Positions 8,103 through 15,422 of a stretch of 46,605 bases of DNA are shown in pieces (the first letter of the stretch is position 1; every line of letters begins with the position of its first letter). The stretch comes from Thermoplasmatota archaeon (GTDB taxonomy: Archaea > Thermoplasmatota > Penumbrarchaeia > Penumbrarchaeales > Penumbrarchaeaceae), in assembly GCA_025457865.1 (NCBI GenBank), contig JALOTP010000029.1:1-46605 (forward strand), in the 5' to 3' direction. The notes beneath the pieces were generated by a model. That model saw only the letters and a list, made by a program, of their open reading frames with translations. It was not told the DNA's origin and searched no databases. Position numbers and translations under genes: made by a program.

Positions 8103-8930
8103 ATGACGGATGACGGTGTAAGGGAGATAGTGATGAAGAGGTACGGCGAAATAGCCATTACGGGCGGTTCCTGCTGCTCGTCCGGGTGCGGGTGCGGAGG
8201 GGAGGCAAAAAGGGAACTGAGCGGAGCCGTGGGTTATACCGCTGAGGAGATGGATTCCGTCCCGGACGGCTCCAATCTCGGTCTGGGGTGCGGGAACCCG
8301 GTGGCACTTGCATCGTTAAAGAAAGGAGAGACCGTCCTCGATCTCGGTTCTGGAGCCGGTTTCGATTGCTTCCTGGCTGCGGGAGCGGTAGGGGAGGAGG
8401 GACATGTCATAGGGGTCGACATGACCCCGGAGATGGTGAGGAGGGCAAGGGATAACGCAATGTTGGGGGGGTTCAAGAACGTCGAGTTCAGGAAGGGGAA
8501 CATCGAGAACCTTCCTCTTGAGGGAGATTCCGTGGACGTGGTGATATCCAACTGCGTTATCAATCTGTCACCGGAGAAGGACAAAGTGTTCTCCGAGGCC
8601 TTCAGGGTCCTCAGACCGGGTGGTCGCCTGATGATATCGGACATAGTCCTGGATAGGGAGCTGCCGCCGGCCTTAAGGAGTTCCATTACGGGCCATGTTG
8701 CCTGCCTGTCGGGAGCGGACCTGAGGGAAACGTATCTCGAAAGGATGAGGTCTGCGGGGTTCGAGAACATAGAGGTCCAGGGGGAATCGGTGTTCTCACT
8801 GGAGAACCTAGGCGATGAGGGAACGATAGATGCCCTGATGAGCGAATCGGGATCGACAAGGGAGCGATTGTCCGAGGTCCTGAAAGGTGTAAAAAGCATC
8901 AAGGTGAGGGCGGAGAGACCGTTTCGATGA
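8103..8930 (+). CDS. arsM: Arsenite S-adenosylmethyltransferase
   Basis: A 275-residue class I methyltransferase that methylates As(III) with SAM. The SAM loop is VLDLGSGAGFDCF (about 78-90). The three cysteines expected to bind arsenite are in GLGCGNP (Cys63), VISNCVINLS (Cys151) and HVACLSGA (Cys201), and the N-terminus carries SCCSSGCGCGG. Typical partner motifs PEMVRRARDNA and DSVDVVISNC are present. GGAGTGATC precedes the ATG. It pairs with the Cys-rich AbrB protein upstream; methylated products could leave through the ArsP-like permease at 702. Confidence 0.94.
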   Translation: MTDDGVREIVMKRYGEIAITGGSCCSSGCGCGGEAKRELSGAVGYTAEEMDSVPDGSNLGLGCGNPVALASLKKGETVLDLGSGAGFDCFLAAGAVGEEGHVIGVDMTPEMVRRARDNAMLGGFKNVEFRKGNIENLPLEGDSVDVVISNCVINLSPEKDKVFSEAFRVLRPGGRLMISDIVLDRELPPALRSSITGHVACLSGADLRETYLERMRSAGFENIEVQGESVFSLENLGDEGTIDALMSESGSTRERLSEVLKGVKSIKVRAERPFR

Positions 8931-9085
8931 CCGGATCCCCTCCCATCATTGTCCGCCGGGTCCAAGAATGTACATAGCATCCGCTGGATAGGGGCGAATG
9001 CAGAGAGAAAAAAAGGTCCGATCCGGAAATCCTATAATATTGATCGACTGGTTTATTGCGAAGTCTGCTGTAAAAACTCAAATAG

Positions 9086-9119
9086 ACCGGTCGAGGTCTA
9101 ATCCAGAATCGGTTTAGAA
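9086..9119. repeat. 34-base direct repeat, left copy
   Basis: ACCGGTCGAGGTCTAAT followed by CCAGAATCGGTTTAGAA matches 12756-12789 at 26 of 34 bases in the same orientation, with the longest identities at GGTCTAA and GGTTTAGAA. The two copies bracket the AT-rich island. They may mark an old insertion or belong to a dispersed element. The rest of 8931-9521 holds no intact gene; besides this repeat it has only the decayed remnant at 9133-9377. Confidence 0.5.
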
Positions 9120-9132
9120 CTCACGTTAACCA

Positions 9133-9377
9133 TTGAGGTGGAGGTTTACTTTCATTTCTAACCACACTCTTGCAGTTTCCATTGTCGTTTTTATTAGCCG
9201 TCTCTTGAGGGATGTTACCTCGGAGGGGGTGAGGAATATTCAAACGCCACTTTTGGGGAAAATTCGACAGCCATTAACAGTCAAGGAGAAAGGAAGGTAA
9301 ACCGGATTATATCCAAGGAGCTCGGAATCTCTGAGAGGATCATCAGGAGAAAGAAGAATACATTTAATGAAACGTAG
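9133..9377 (+). pseudogene. Frameshifted helix-turn-helix protein remnant
   Basis: Two consecutive frames read like one protein. The first (56 codons from a TTG, ending at the TAA 9298-9300) includes DVTSEGVRNIQTPLLGKIR and LTVKEKGR. The second, entered by a one-base shift near 9296, gives VNRIISKELGISERIIRRKK and ends at TAG 9375-9377. The latter looks like a DNA-binding HTH (NRIISKELGIS-ERIIRRKK) of a regulator or transposase. No good start is seen, so it is probably dead. It precedes the AT-rich gene at 9522 in the same orientation, as the degenerate repeats do for the other island genes. Confidence 0.4.
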
Positions 9378-9521
9378 TAAAAAAAAAATAGTCAGAAATC
9401 CAATTAAAACCCTTAAATATCACCGGTAAGACCCATTTTTCCACTTTGTGGGGGAAATAGGAAAGGAATCCCGTCATCTCGAAATAACCCTTATCGATTT
9501 AATTAAATGTATGGTTTTTGA

Positions 9522-10265
9522 ATGCCTCTTCTGGGGGGACTCTACCGTATTTCTCCTCAAAAAATATTTAAGGATCTAAAAATATTAAGTATAGTGCCAA
9601 ATTCAAAACCTAGATTATTATCTGAACCTAATGATATACCATATAAAAAAAGACCTCCAATGCTATGGCCACAAGGTGACCTAAAATGTAATTGGAGTTC
9701 AATAATAATGTCTAATGAAGATCGTATTATTGAATTAAATAAGCGAAAAATATTTTTTATAATAATTCCTATTCTTTTTCCACTTTCTAGTATAATTGCA
9801 TTTATTTTTATTAGCATCACTATGGGAATTAATACTGGTTTATTAAGTGCATTATTATTAATGCCCTTATTTTTTATAATAGGAATTATGTTATTTTTTT
9901 ATGGAAGATATGTATTTAAAAAATCGATTGATCCTAACGGAAAAAAATTGGTTAAAGTCGGATGGGGAAATATTAGCAGAGAGAAAGCTATATCAAGTGT
10001 AAAAGAATATATTGAAAATACACATCATAAATATAATTTAACTATGAATACTAAAATTAAAAGAGCCGGTTGGAAGTATCCCGAAGAAAATTACATTCTT
10101 CCTAATGGAATTATCATTAAGACTGAATATAGTAAAATCAATAGACAACCAGCAGGATGGATTGCTATTGAATATTTACAAAACCTATGGACTGATGCTT
10201 TAAAAATCCAAAGAGATCTTGACAAATATTTATACGAAAATAGAATTGCTAATTTAAGAAAGTAG
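9522..10265 (+). CDS. AT-rich membrane protein of unknown function
   Basis: Up to 247 residues; not recognised. Two adjacent membrane spans occur at about 75-100 (KIFFIIIPILFPLSSIIAFI) and 108-130 (LLSALLLMPLFFIIGIMLFF), then a soluble C-terminal half rich in Lys, Tyr and Asn (NISREKAISSVKEYIENTHH, PAGWIAIEYLQNLWTDALKI). Base composition turns sharply AT-rich soon after the start, unlike the genes before 8930. An internal ATG at 9708 (MSNEDRIIEL), just before the membrane spans, is an alternative start. It is convergent with the zinc-ribbon gene 27 bases away. The composition suggests horizontal transfer. Confidence 0.6.
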   Translation: MPLLGGLYRISPQKIFKDLKILSIVPNSKPRLLSEPNDIPYKKRPPMLWPQGDLKCNWSSIIMSNEDRIIELNKRKIFFIIIPILFPLSSIIAFIFISITMGINTGLLSALLLMPLFFIIGIMLFFYGRYVFKKSIDPNGKKLVKVGWGNISREKAISSVKEYIENTHHKYNLTMNTKIKRAGWKYPEENYILPNGIIIKTEYSKINRQPAGWIAIEYLQNLWTDALKIQRDLDKYLYENRIANLRK

Positions 10266-10292
10266 AATTCCTTTTCAAGGGAAAATCTATTA

Positions 10293-10784
10293 CTAAAATT
10301 GATTCCACATGGGTTGATTGCATTCTGGACATGATGGATAAAACAATCCAATATATTTTTTTCCGCAATTATGACAAGTCCATTCAATATCAGAAAATTC
10401 CTCCGGATCTGCAGGTATTAAATGCATATATTCTGGACTATGTGAAATTACAACTTTTCCCCAATTGGTCTTTTTTTCAGAATCATTTTCTTTACAACCA
10501 ATATAATATGGAAATGGAAAAACTTGATCCCTGCCGTTATAATAGGAACCAATAGAGCATACATCAATTATCCCCTGGTCTTGTCGGAATCCCTCATAAA
10601 ATATCCAATTAGAGTCGTTTATAGAAGTGCTCCCAAAAGTATGCTTCATAATTTTATCCCGTTGGTATGATGACGGATTTTTATATACTAAATCAAGTGA
10701 ATATTGACAATAATTACAAATTTGTTTTTTAATATCCCATATTGGCGATTCTTTTAGACAGTTTGGACATGATCTTATTACCAT
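10293..10784 (-). CDS. Double zinc-ribbon protein, AT-rich island
   Basis: A 163-residue soluble protein; family not recognised. A zinc ribbon lies at each end: CPNC...CNYC (about residues 6-24) and CHNC...CPEC (about 138-156). The middle contains a Tyr/Gly/Asp-rich stretch (VCSIGSYYNGRDQVFPFPYY). A polypurine AGGTGTTTT precedes the ATG, and a very AT-rich promoter region (10800-10845) lies upstream, followed by a repeat copy. It could be a nucleic-acid-binding or phage-type protein, but nothing visible decides this. Confidence 0.62.
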   Translation of the reverse strand: MVIRSCPNCLKESPIWDIKKQICNYCQYSLDLVYKNPSSYQRDKIMKHTFGSTSINDSNWIFYEGFRQDQGIIDVCSIGSYYNGRDQVFPFPYYIGCKENDSEKKTNWGKVVISHSPEYMHLIPADPEEFSDIEWTCHNCGKKYIGLFYPSCPECNQPMWNQF

Positions 10785-10856
10785 TAAAACACCTCCAATT
10801 TTTTAATATTAATTATATATTATATATTTTAATATAACATTTTTCCCTTTTCATCC

Positions 10857-10960
10857 ATTTCCTGCACCACTTTTTTACACCATCCATACATGTCTTTCGT
10901 TCTTGTTTCTTGATCCTCCTGTCACATCACGTACTATCCTCTGAATAAATAAAATTTACT
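10857..10960 (-). repeat. Degenerate repeat copy R1 with coding-like remnant
   Basis: On the minus strand this reads RRIKKQERKTCMDGVKKW followed by CRKWMKREK, without a usable start. It resembles the copy at 12629-12750 closely over ATTTCCTGCACCAC, CACCATCC, CTTGATCCTCC and AAATTTAC, and more loosely the copies at 11600-11820 and 16075-16262. It abuts the stop codon of the gene at 10956-11561 and lies just upstream of the zinc-ribbon gene. It is richer in G+C than the genes on either side. Confidence 0.6.
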
Positions 10961-11561
10961 TTGGGAAGGGGTATGTATGTTTGTGGTCTGCAAATAAGTG
11001 AACATTTTTTTTTTGAATTATTTTTATTAAATTATTTAAAAATTTTATAAATTCCTTATCTTTCATAATTTCTCCACCAAAAGTAATAGACACTTTTTCA
11101 GTCACTATTTTTACATATGAATTGACATTAATACTATCTGATATTCGCTTATTATTATTTTTTTTAATATCATAATTATATATTTTTTTATTATTCTCAA
11201 TTATTATCTCTTTAACGTCTGAATATTTAATTTTTTTATCTAATGTTTTTTGTGTACCAGAACTGACAACGCTCCATCTTCCATCAACTGGAAAAATGAA
11301 ATATTCATTAAATAAATACCCGTCTGAAATAAAAAAACTGGGTAATATCCTTGACTTATATAGATAAACTCCAGTTATTATTAGCGCAATTAAGACTAAG
11401 GATGCAATAACTGTATTAAGTTGAAAAGTGAATAAATAAGAATATAAAATTACTCCAAATGATAATAAATAACTAAAAACAATTATTGGATTTATTATAT
11501 ATATATTTATCAGCCGTTTTTCTTTAAATTTATTTTGTATTATATAATTATTTTTCATCAT
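10956..11561 (-). CDS. AT-rich two-span membrane protein of unknown function
   Basis: A 201-residue protein; not recognised. A short Lys-rich N-terminus is followed by two membrane spans (about 23-45, NPIIVFSYLLSFGVILYSYL; and 50-68, TVIASLVLIALIITGVYLYK). A soluble domain follows with strands YFIFPVDGRWSVVSSG, IKYSDVKEIIIENNKKIYNY and VKIVTEKVSITFGGEIMKDK, suggestive of a PH-like or all-beta domain. Two adjacent ATGs serve as start, with no ribosome site, so transcription may be nearly leaderless. Composition matches its AT-rich neighbours. Confidence 0.6.
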   Translation of the reverse strand: MMKNNYIIQNKFKEKRLINIYIINPIIVFSYLLSFGVILYSYLFTFQLNTVIASLVLIALIITGVYLYKSRILPSFFISDGYLFNEYFIFPVDGRWSVVSSGTQKTLDKKIKYSDVKEIIIENNKKIYNYDIKKNNNKRISDSINVNSYVKIVTEKVSITFGGEIMKDKEFIKFLNNLIKIIQKKNVHLFADHKHTYPFPK

Positions 11562-11599
11562 TTCATTACGCTCTCATATCATTCAATTCTTTTTTATGA

Positions 11600-11820
11600 A
11601 GACCACACAGACGTATCACCTTGAAAATATATTTTTTTAACTAGAAAATCCAATATATTAAAATTAAATTTTCACTCTCGAATTAGAAAAAATTTTGCCT
11701 TCTCCGGCTAGACTTGGAATCATTTTTCAGTCCTCCATAGTTTACCATCCTTGTTTCTTTTCTTATACCTCCGGATCAAAGACCGAAGTACACTACCAAC
11801 AGATAAATTTTCCTTCCCCC
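11600..11820 (-). repeat. Degenerate repeat copy R2
   Basis: About 220 bases similar to 16075-16262, sharing CACACAGA and TCACC near one end, CCGGCTA, CAGTCCTCCAT or its variant, CCATCCTTGTTTCTTTTCT, ACCTCCGGATC and ACCAACAGAT in the same order. It fills the gap between the genes at 10956-11561 and 11868-12572 and contains the best-preserved reading frame of the family, listed separately. In minus orientation it sits directly upstream of the 10956-11561 gene. Confidence 0.62.
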
Positions 11821-11851
11821 CAGTGTTAGTCCAAGAACCACTCTTTTTCAT
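11720..11851 (-). CDS. 43-residue basic ORF inside repeat R2
   Basis: ATG at 11851 to TGA at 11720-11722. The frame reads MKKSGSWTNTGGKENLSVGS, then VLRSLIRRYKKRNKDGKLW and RTEK, and it is open further upstream, overlapping the end of the preceding gene (KDNGW before the ATG). It is very basic, and SVGSVLRSLIRRYKKR resembles a recognition helix. The copy at 16 kb reads the same protein with three stops (IRR-stop-EKRNKDG-stop-QWRTEK), so this is either the intact member or the least decayed one. Function is unknown; it may be only a fragment of a lost gene. Confidence 0.4.
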   Translation of the reverse strand: MKKSGSWTNTGGKENLSVGSVLRSLIRRYKKRNKDGKLWRTEK

Positions 11852-11867
11852 TATCCATCCGTTATCT

Positions 11868-12572
11868 TTAATTGTTTCTTTGATCTACTTTATTATTTTG
11901 GATTGACTTATCAGCAGTTGAATTTCTGTTTTTAGTAGCCATTTGAGAGAAAAAAACTATTTCCTCTTTCTTTTCATTAATTATATATTTTGATATTATA
12001 AATAAATCTATAATAATTATAATAATATTTAGGAATAAGCAAAGACCACAAAGAAATGTATCTGAATGCATTACTCCTCTAGACAAGGGAATTTTATTCC
12101 AACCATAGGTCAAATTTCCAAAGAAAAAATAAGTTTTTTCACTCTCTCCAGCCAAATCATGGAATTTGAAATTTACTTTGAATTCTATAGTTAGATTTTC
12201 TTTCTGTCCTTGATAGATCCAAATTTGTGATGGACTCGTATCTCTAATGGGTTCAGATGTTGAAAAACCAATATCAAAATTTGAATGTCGCAATATTGAA
12301 TATTTATCTTCTTTAATATGAAAATCTATATTATTTGAAATCGTGATATTATAGATACTACCGTAAGGGGATGGCTCCTTTTTAATATTTTTATTAATTT
12401 TATGAGGGAACGAAGGTATGGGAATATAGACAAAATATTGCTCTACTTTTCCATTAATTGTTTTAAAATTATAACTGAGAGAGATTTCTTCCATTCCAGC
12501 AATAATTATTGAACATATATTAAATAATACCAATAATGAAAGTATTATTCCAGAAATTATTTTTTCATTCAT
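11868..12572 (-). CDS. AT-rich exported/membrane protein of unknown function
   Basis: A 234-residue protein; not recognised. An N-terminal hydrophobic segment (IISGIILSLLVLFNICSIII) acts as signal or anchor. An extracellular beta-rich domain of about 145 residues follows (QYFVYIPIPSFPHKI, YNITISNNIDFHIKEDKYSI, QENLTIEFKVNFKFHDL) and then a second span (TFLCGLCLFLNIIIIIIDLF) with a charged cytosolic tail. N-glycosylation sequons (NIT, NLT) are present. Strongly AT-rich, with ATA and TTA codons unlike flanking genes. Repeat copy R3 lies upstream and R2 downstream. Confidence 0.6.
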   Translation of the reverse strand: MNEKIISGIILSLLVLFNICSIIIAGMEEISLSYNFKTINGKVEQYFVYIPIPSFPHKINKNIKKEPSPYGSIYNITISNNIDFHIKEDKYSILRHSNFDIGFSTSEPIRDTSPSQIWIYQGQKENLTIEFKVNFKFHDLAGESEKTYFFFGNLTYGWNKIPLSRGVMHSDTFLCGLCLFLNIIIIIIDLFIISKYIINEKKEEIVFFSQMATKNRNSTADKSIQNNKVDQRNN

Positions 12573-12628
12573 GAAAATACGTTTCCTTTTAGAGATGAAG
12601 TAGGGTTTTCACCAACAATAAAAGCGAT

Positions 12629-12750
12629 TCCATATCCGGCTATTTCCTGCACCACTTTCTTTCACCATCCGTCTATATCCTTCGTCCTTGTCTCTTGATC
12701 CTCCTTGTCTGGTATCGTATAGTCTTTGGAGTAGATGAAATTTACCTACC
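12629..12750 (-). repeat. Degenerate repeat copy R3
   Basis: This copy links the family. It shares TTCCATATCCGGCTA exactly with 16137-16151, and ATTTCCTGCACCAC, CACCATCC and CTTGATCCTCC with R1. On the minus strand it reads RRIKRQGRRI-stop-TDGERKWCRK-stop, parallel to the R1 frame. It lies directly upstream of the gene starting at 12572. Confidence 0.6.
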
Positions 12751-12755
12751 AAGAA

Positions 12756-12789
12756 AACGGTCCGGGTCTAACTTTGAATTGGTTTAGAA
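12756..12789. repeat. 34-base direct repeat, right copy
   Basis: Partner of 9086-9119, 26 of 34 bases identical, same orientation. Together they enclose the AT-rich genes and repeat copies R1-R3. The remaining bases up to 12976 contain only the promoter of the next gene: TATA-like GGTATATACC at about 12911-12920, then GGAAGGTGA before the ATG at 12977. Confidence 0.5.
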
Positions 12790-12976
12790 TGTATTTCTTG
12801 AGTAGATGACATATATCTGTGGTTTGTCCAAGCAAGAGCGGGAGTGATTTTTCAACAATCTTTAAATAAAAACGTTTGGCCAGTATTCCAACGCCGTTTG
12901 TCATAAAGAAGGTATATACCCGCAGTGATAGGATTTCATGGAAGTATCATCTAAGGAGAACGGAAGGTGAGAAAAA

Positions 12977-15403
12977 ATGTGGAAGAAAAACTGCTCGGTC
13001 TTACTGGCCTTTATAGTGTTCGGGTCCACCCTTTATTTGACGTTCGGTATTGCCCCTTTTACAGCGAGCTCTCCTACCCGCGGGAGCCTGACGGCCCATA
13101 CCCCTATAATGATTGAGGGTAATACCAATTTCACCTCGAAAAACGGTGTGCGGTCGGGCTCAGGGACCGAAAGCGATCCATATATGATCTCTGGATGGGA
13201 CATCGATCCCAACGGACCTGTGACATGCATCCAAATATCCAACACAACCGCATATTTCTCGATAGAGGGTTGTATCATACATCACACGAAAAAGGTGAGT
13301 CAAAATCCCACACAGGAGGAATACTCTTACCTGAAGGGCATCAAATTCAACCATGTTGATAACGGGAAGATAGTGTCGAATTCGTTCTATGACAATGGGG
13401 TGTGGGACATCTATTTCCGATATTCCGAAGACAACATCATTAAGAACAACAAGATTAATTCTAAAAGCACTCAACATCAGATAGAAATCGAGCATTCCTC
13501 GAGGAATGTGATCGAAGGGAATGACATCGACCCCCTCGTTTCCTACAAACATCCCCAGCCTTACTATGGCCCTCCCGTGTCAGCCTGCGGAATCAGTATC
13601 CTCTATGAATCGATGTATAACAGGATTTCGAACAACACGATACGGAACCATTATGATAATGGGATCTCAATAAACAATATATTCTGCCTCAGGAACGTCT
13701 TCGATTACAATATCATTACGCATAACAATGTGGGAATAAGGGGATTGGATTCCCTGAATTTGATAACCAATAATATCATTAGAGAGAACGAATGGGCAGG
13801 TATCATGGCTGATTCAGGGATGGGAATTGATTCCACTATATGCAACAACGACATATCCGACAACGAATTGAATGGATTATGGGTTGATGCTAGTTCTCTG
13901 GATATCATGAACAATCGTATCTTAAACAATGGCTTAACTGGAATTCATATCAGAGGAGATGAGAATAACCTATGGAACAACCTGATATCAAACAATGGAG
14001 CAGAGGGGATATATGTTGAGGGGCGGGGTCAAATGATCGAATCGAACGATATCAGTTTCAATAGGATTGGGATTGATGTGGTGAATATTACCGACTATCC
14101 CATGATTTATGATTATGGGATGAACATGGTAAGATACAATAATTTCATCGGTAACGGGAACGGTACATCGTCCCAGGTCAATGACGATGACAAGAACCCA
14201 GGACGGGATATGAGCCAAATACCCCCAATATTTGGACCTGAACCTAATTGGTGGTATATGAACCACTGGAGCGACTATACCGGTCCAGATGATAATAGTG
14301 ATAGGATAGTGGATGCTCCCTACAATATTTCGGGAGAGGCAAAAGTGAACGATTCGGAGCCCATTGTCGATCCCTATATGATTAATGTCACGGGAGCTGT
14401 TTTCCCCTTGAGGATACTCACCTCCGACAGAATCTCGGTGAAGGCGGGGACAGCGTATTCCGTTGAGTACAAATCGACCGAAGACCCTCTGGGGTCAAAC
14501 CGTACATGGAGCATGAAGACCAATGCTTCTTGGCTCTCTTTCTCGGACGAGAACGTGCTTTATGGGTCCCCTAATATCTCGGATATTGGAGTGTACTGGG
14601 TCAACATCTCCGTCACCGACGGAAAGGACGGGGACCTGCATATCTTCAACATATACGTTTACGAAACGATCGATCCGACCGTCGGTAGCGGGAAGAACCA
14701 AACGCAACCAGGTAGCAACGATACGAACCATGGAACCCAGAACATCCCACCACAGAACCCCCAGATATTGCTGCCTCCGGGGGAGATGCACGAGGGAGAG
14801 GAGCTCGTTTTCTCATCGTTCGTCTACGATCCAGACCTGAAGGATAACGAGACCCTGAATATCACATGGTATATTGTAGGGATGGGAATCGTGGGATACG
14901 GCTCGCAGATCACCCTGGAACTGCCCAAGGACAACTATACCCTGATCATAAATGTGACCGACCCGAAAGGAGCTTCGGTCCAGGTCGAGAGGACAATCGT
15001 GGTCCTTGCCAAGGAGTCGTTCAATCCCTTTGTTCATGATGAAAAGAAATCTTGGTGGGAGAGCCCTTGGTCCATCGCATTGTTCGTTCTTACCGTTAAC
15101 CTCTTCATCACTGCCTTCTTCAGCTTCTCCATGTTCCAAAGGGAGGAAGAGGCGGGGCGGGGCCTGATCAGCAGCAGAAGGCCCATCCCTCCTTTTAACA
15201 GCGGTCCCGGAGGGAAACACTCTGGACCCTCTGCGGACGAAATCCTTGACGATATAATCGCAAAAGGAGGACCATCCCATGACCTGGAGCAAATAGAGGA
15301 CATCAGATCCAAAGCGAAGAGGATGTACAAGGAAGGTAAAATATCCCGGAGGACCTATGGGATGATCAGAAGGAACCTGCATACGAACAGCGAAGAGGAG
15401 TGA
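12977..15403 (+). CDS. Secreted NosD-like right-handed beta-helix protein with C-terminal anchor
   Basis: An 808-residue surface protein. Signal segment about 8-30 (VLLAFIVFGSTLYLTFGIAP). A parallel beta-helix covers about 60-430, visible as repeated N-I-I/N-N-x-I-x-x-N turns (NRISNNTIRNHYDNGISINN, LITNNIIRENEWAGIMADSG), the NosD/CASH type. Two Ig-like domains follow (about 490-580 and 600-690), then one membrane span (about 710-732, SIALFVLTVNLFITAFFSFS) and a cytosolic tail ending in a SHOCT-like helix pair (KRMYKEGKISRRTYGMIRRN). GGTGA precedes the ATG. A regulator gene with a similar tail follows by 19 bases, so the two are likely one operon. Confidence 0.85.
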   Translation: MWKKNCSVLLAFIVFGSTLYLTFGIAPFTASSPTRGSLTAHTPIMIEGNTNFTSKNGVRSGSGTESDPYMISGWDIDPNGPVTCIQISNTTAYFSIEGCIIHHTKKVSQNPTQEEYSYLKGIKFNHVDNGKIVSNSFYDNGVWDIYFRYSEDNIIKNNKINSKSTQHQIEIEHSSRNVIEGNDIDPLVSYKHPQPYYGPPVSACGISILYESMYNRISNNTIRNHYDNGISINNIFCLRNVFDYNIITHNNVGIRGLDSLNLITNNIIRENEWAGIMADSGMGIDSTICNNDISDNELNGLWVDASSLDIMNNRILNNGLTGIHIRGDENNLWNNLISNNGAEGIYVEGRGQMIESNDISFNRIGIDVVNITDYPMIYDYGMNMVRYNNFIGNGNGTSSQVNDDDKNPGRDMSQIPPIFGPEPNWWYMNHWSDYTGPDDNSDRIVDAPYNISGEAKVNDSEPIVDPYMINVTGAVFPLRILTSDRISVKAGTAYSVEYKSTEDPLGSNRTWSMKTNASWLSFSDENVLYGSPNISDIGVYWVNISVTDGKDGDLHIFNIYVYETIDPTVGSGKNQTQPGSNDTNHGTQNIPPQNPQILLPPGEMHEGEELVFSSFVYDPDLKDNETLNITWYIVGMGIVGYGSQITLELPKDNYTLIINVTDPKGASVQVERTIVVLAKESFNPFVHDEKKSWWESPWSIALFVLTVNLFITAFFSFSMFQREEEAGRGLISSRRPIPPFNSGPGGKHSGPSADEILDDIIAKGGPSHDLEQIEDIRSKAKRMYKEGKISRRTYGMIRRNLHTNSEEE

Positions 15404-15422
15404 TCCCGATTCCGGAAGTGGG

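Noticed and set aside
10857..12750. Integron attC sites in the AT-rich array
   Set aside because: No integron integrase is in the window and I could not find the paired RYYYAAC/GTTRRRY core sites or the long imperfect palindromes typical of attC.
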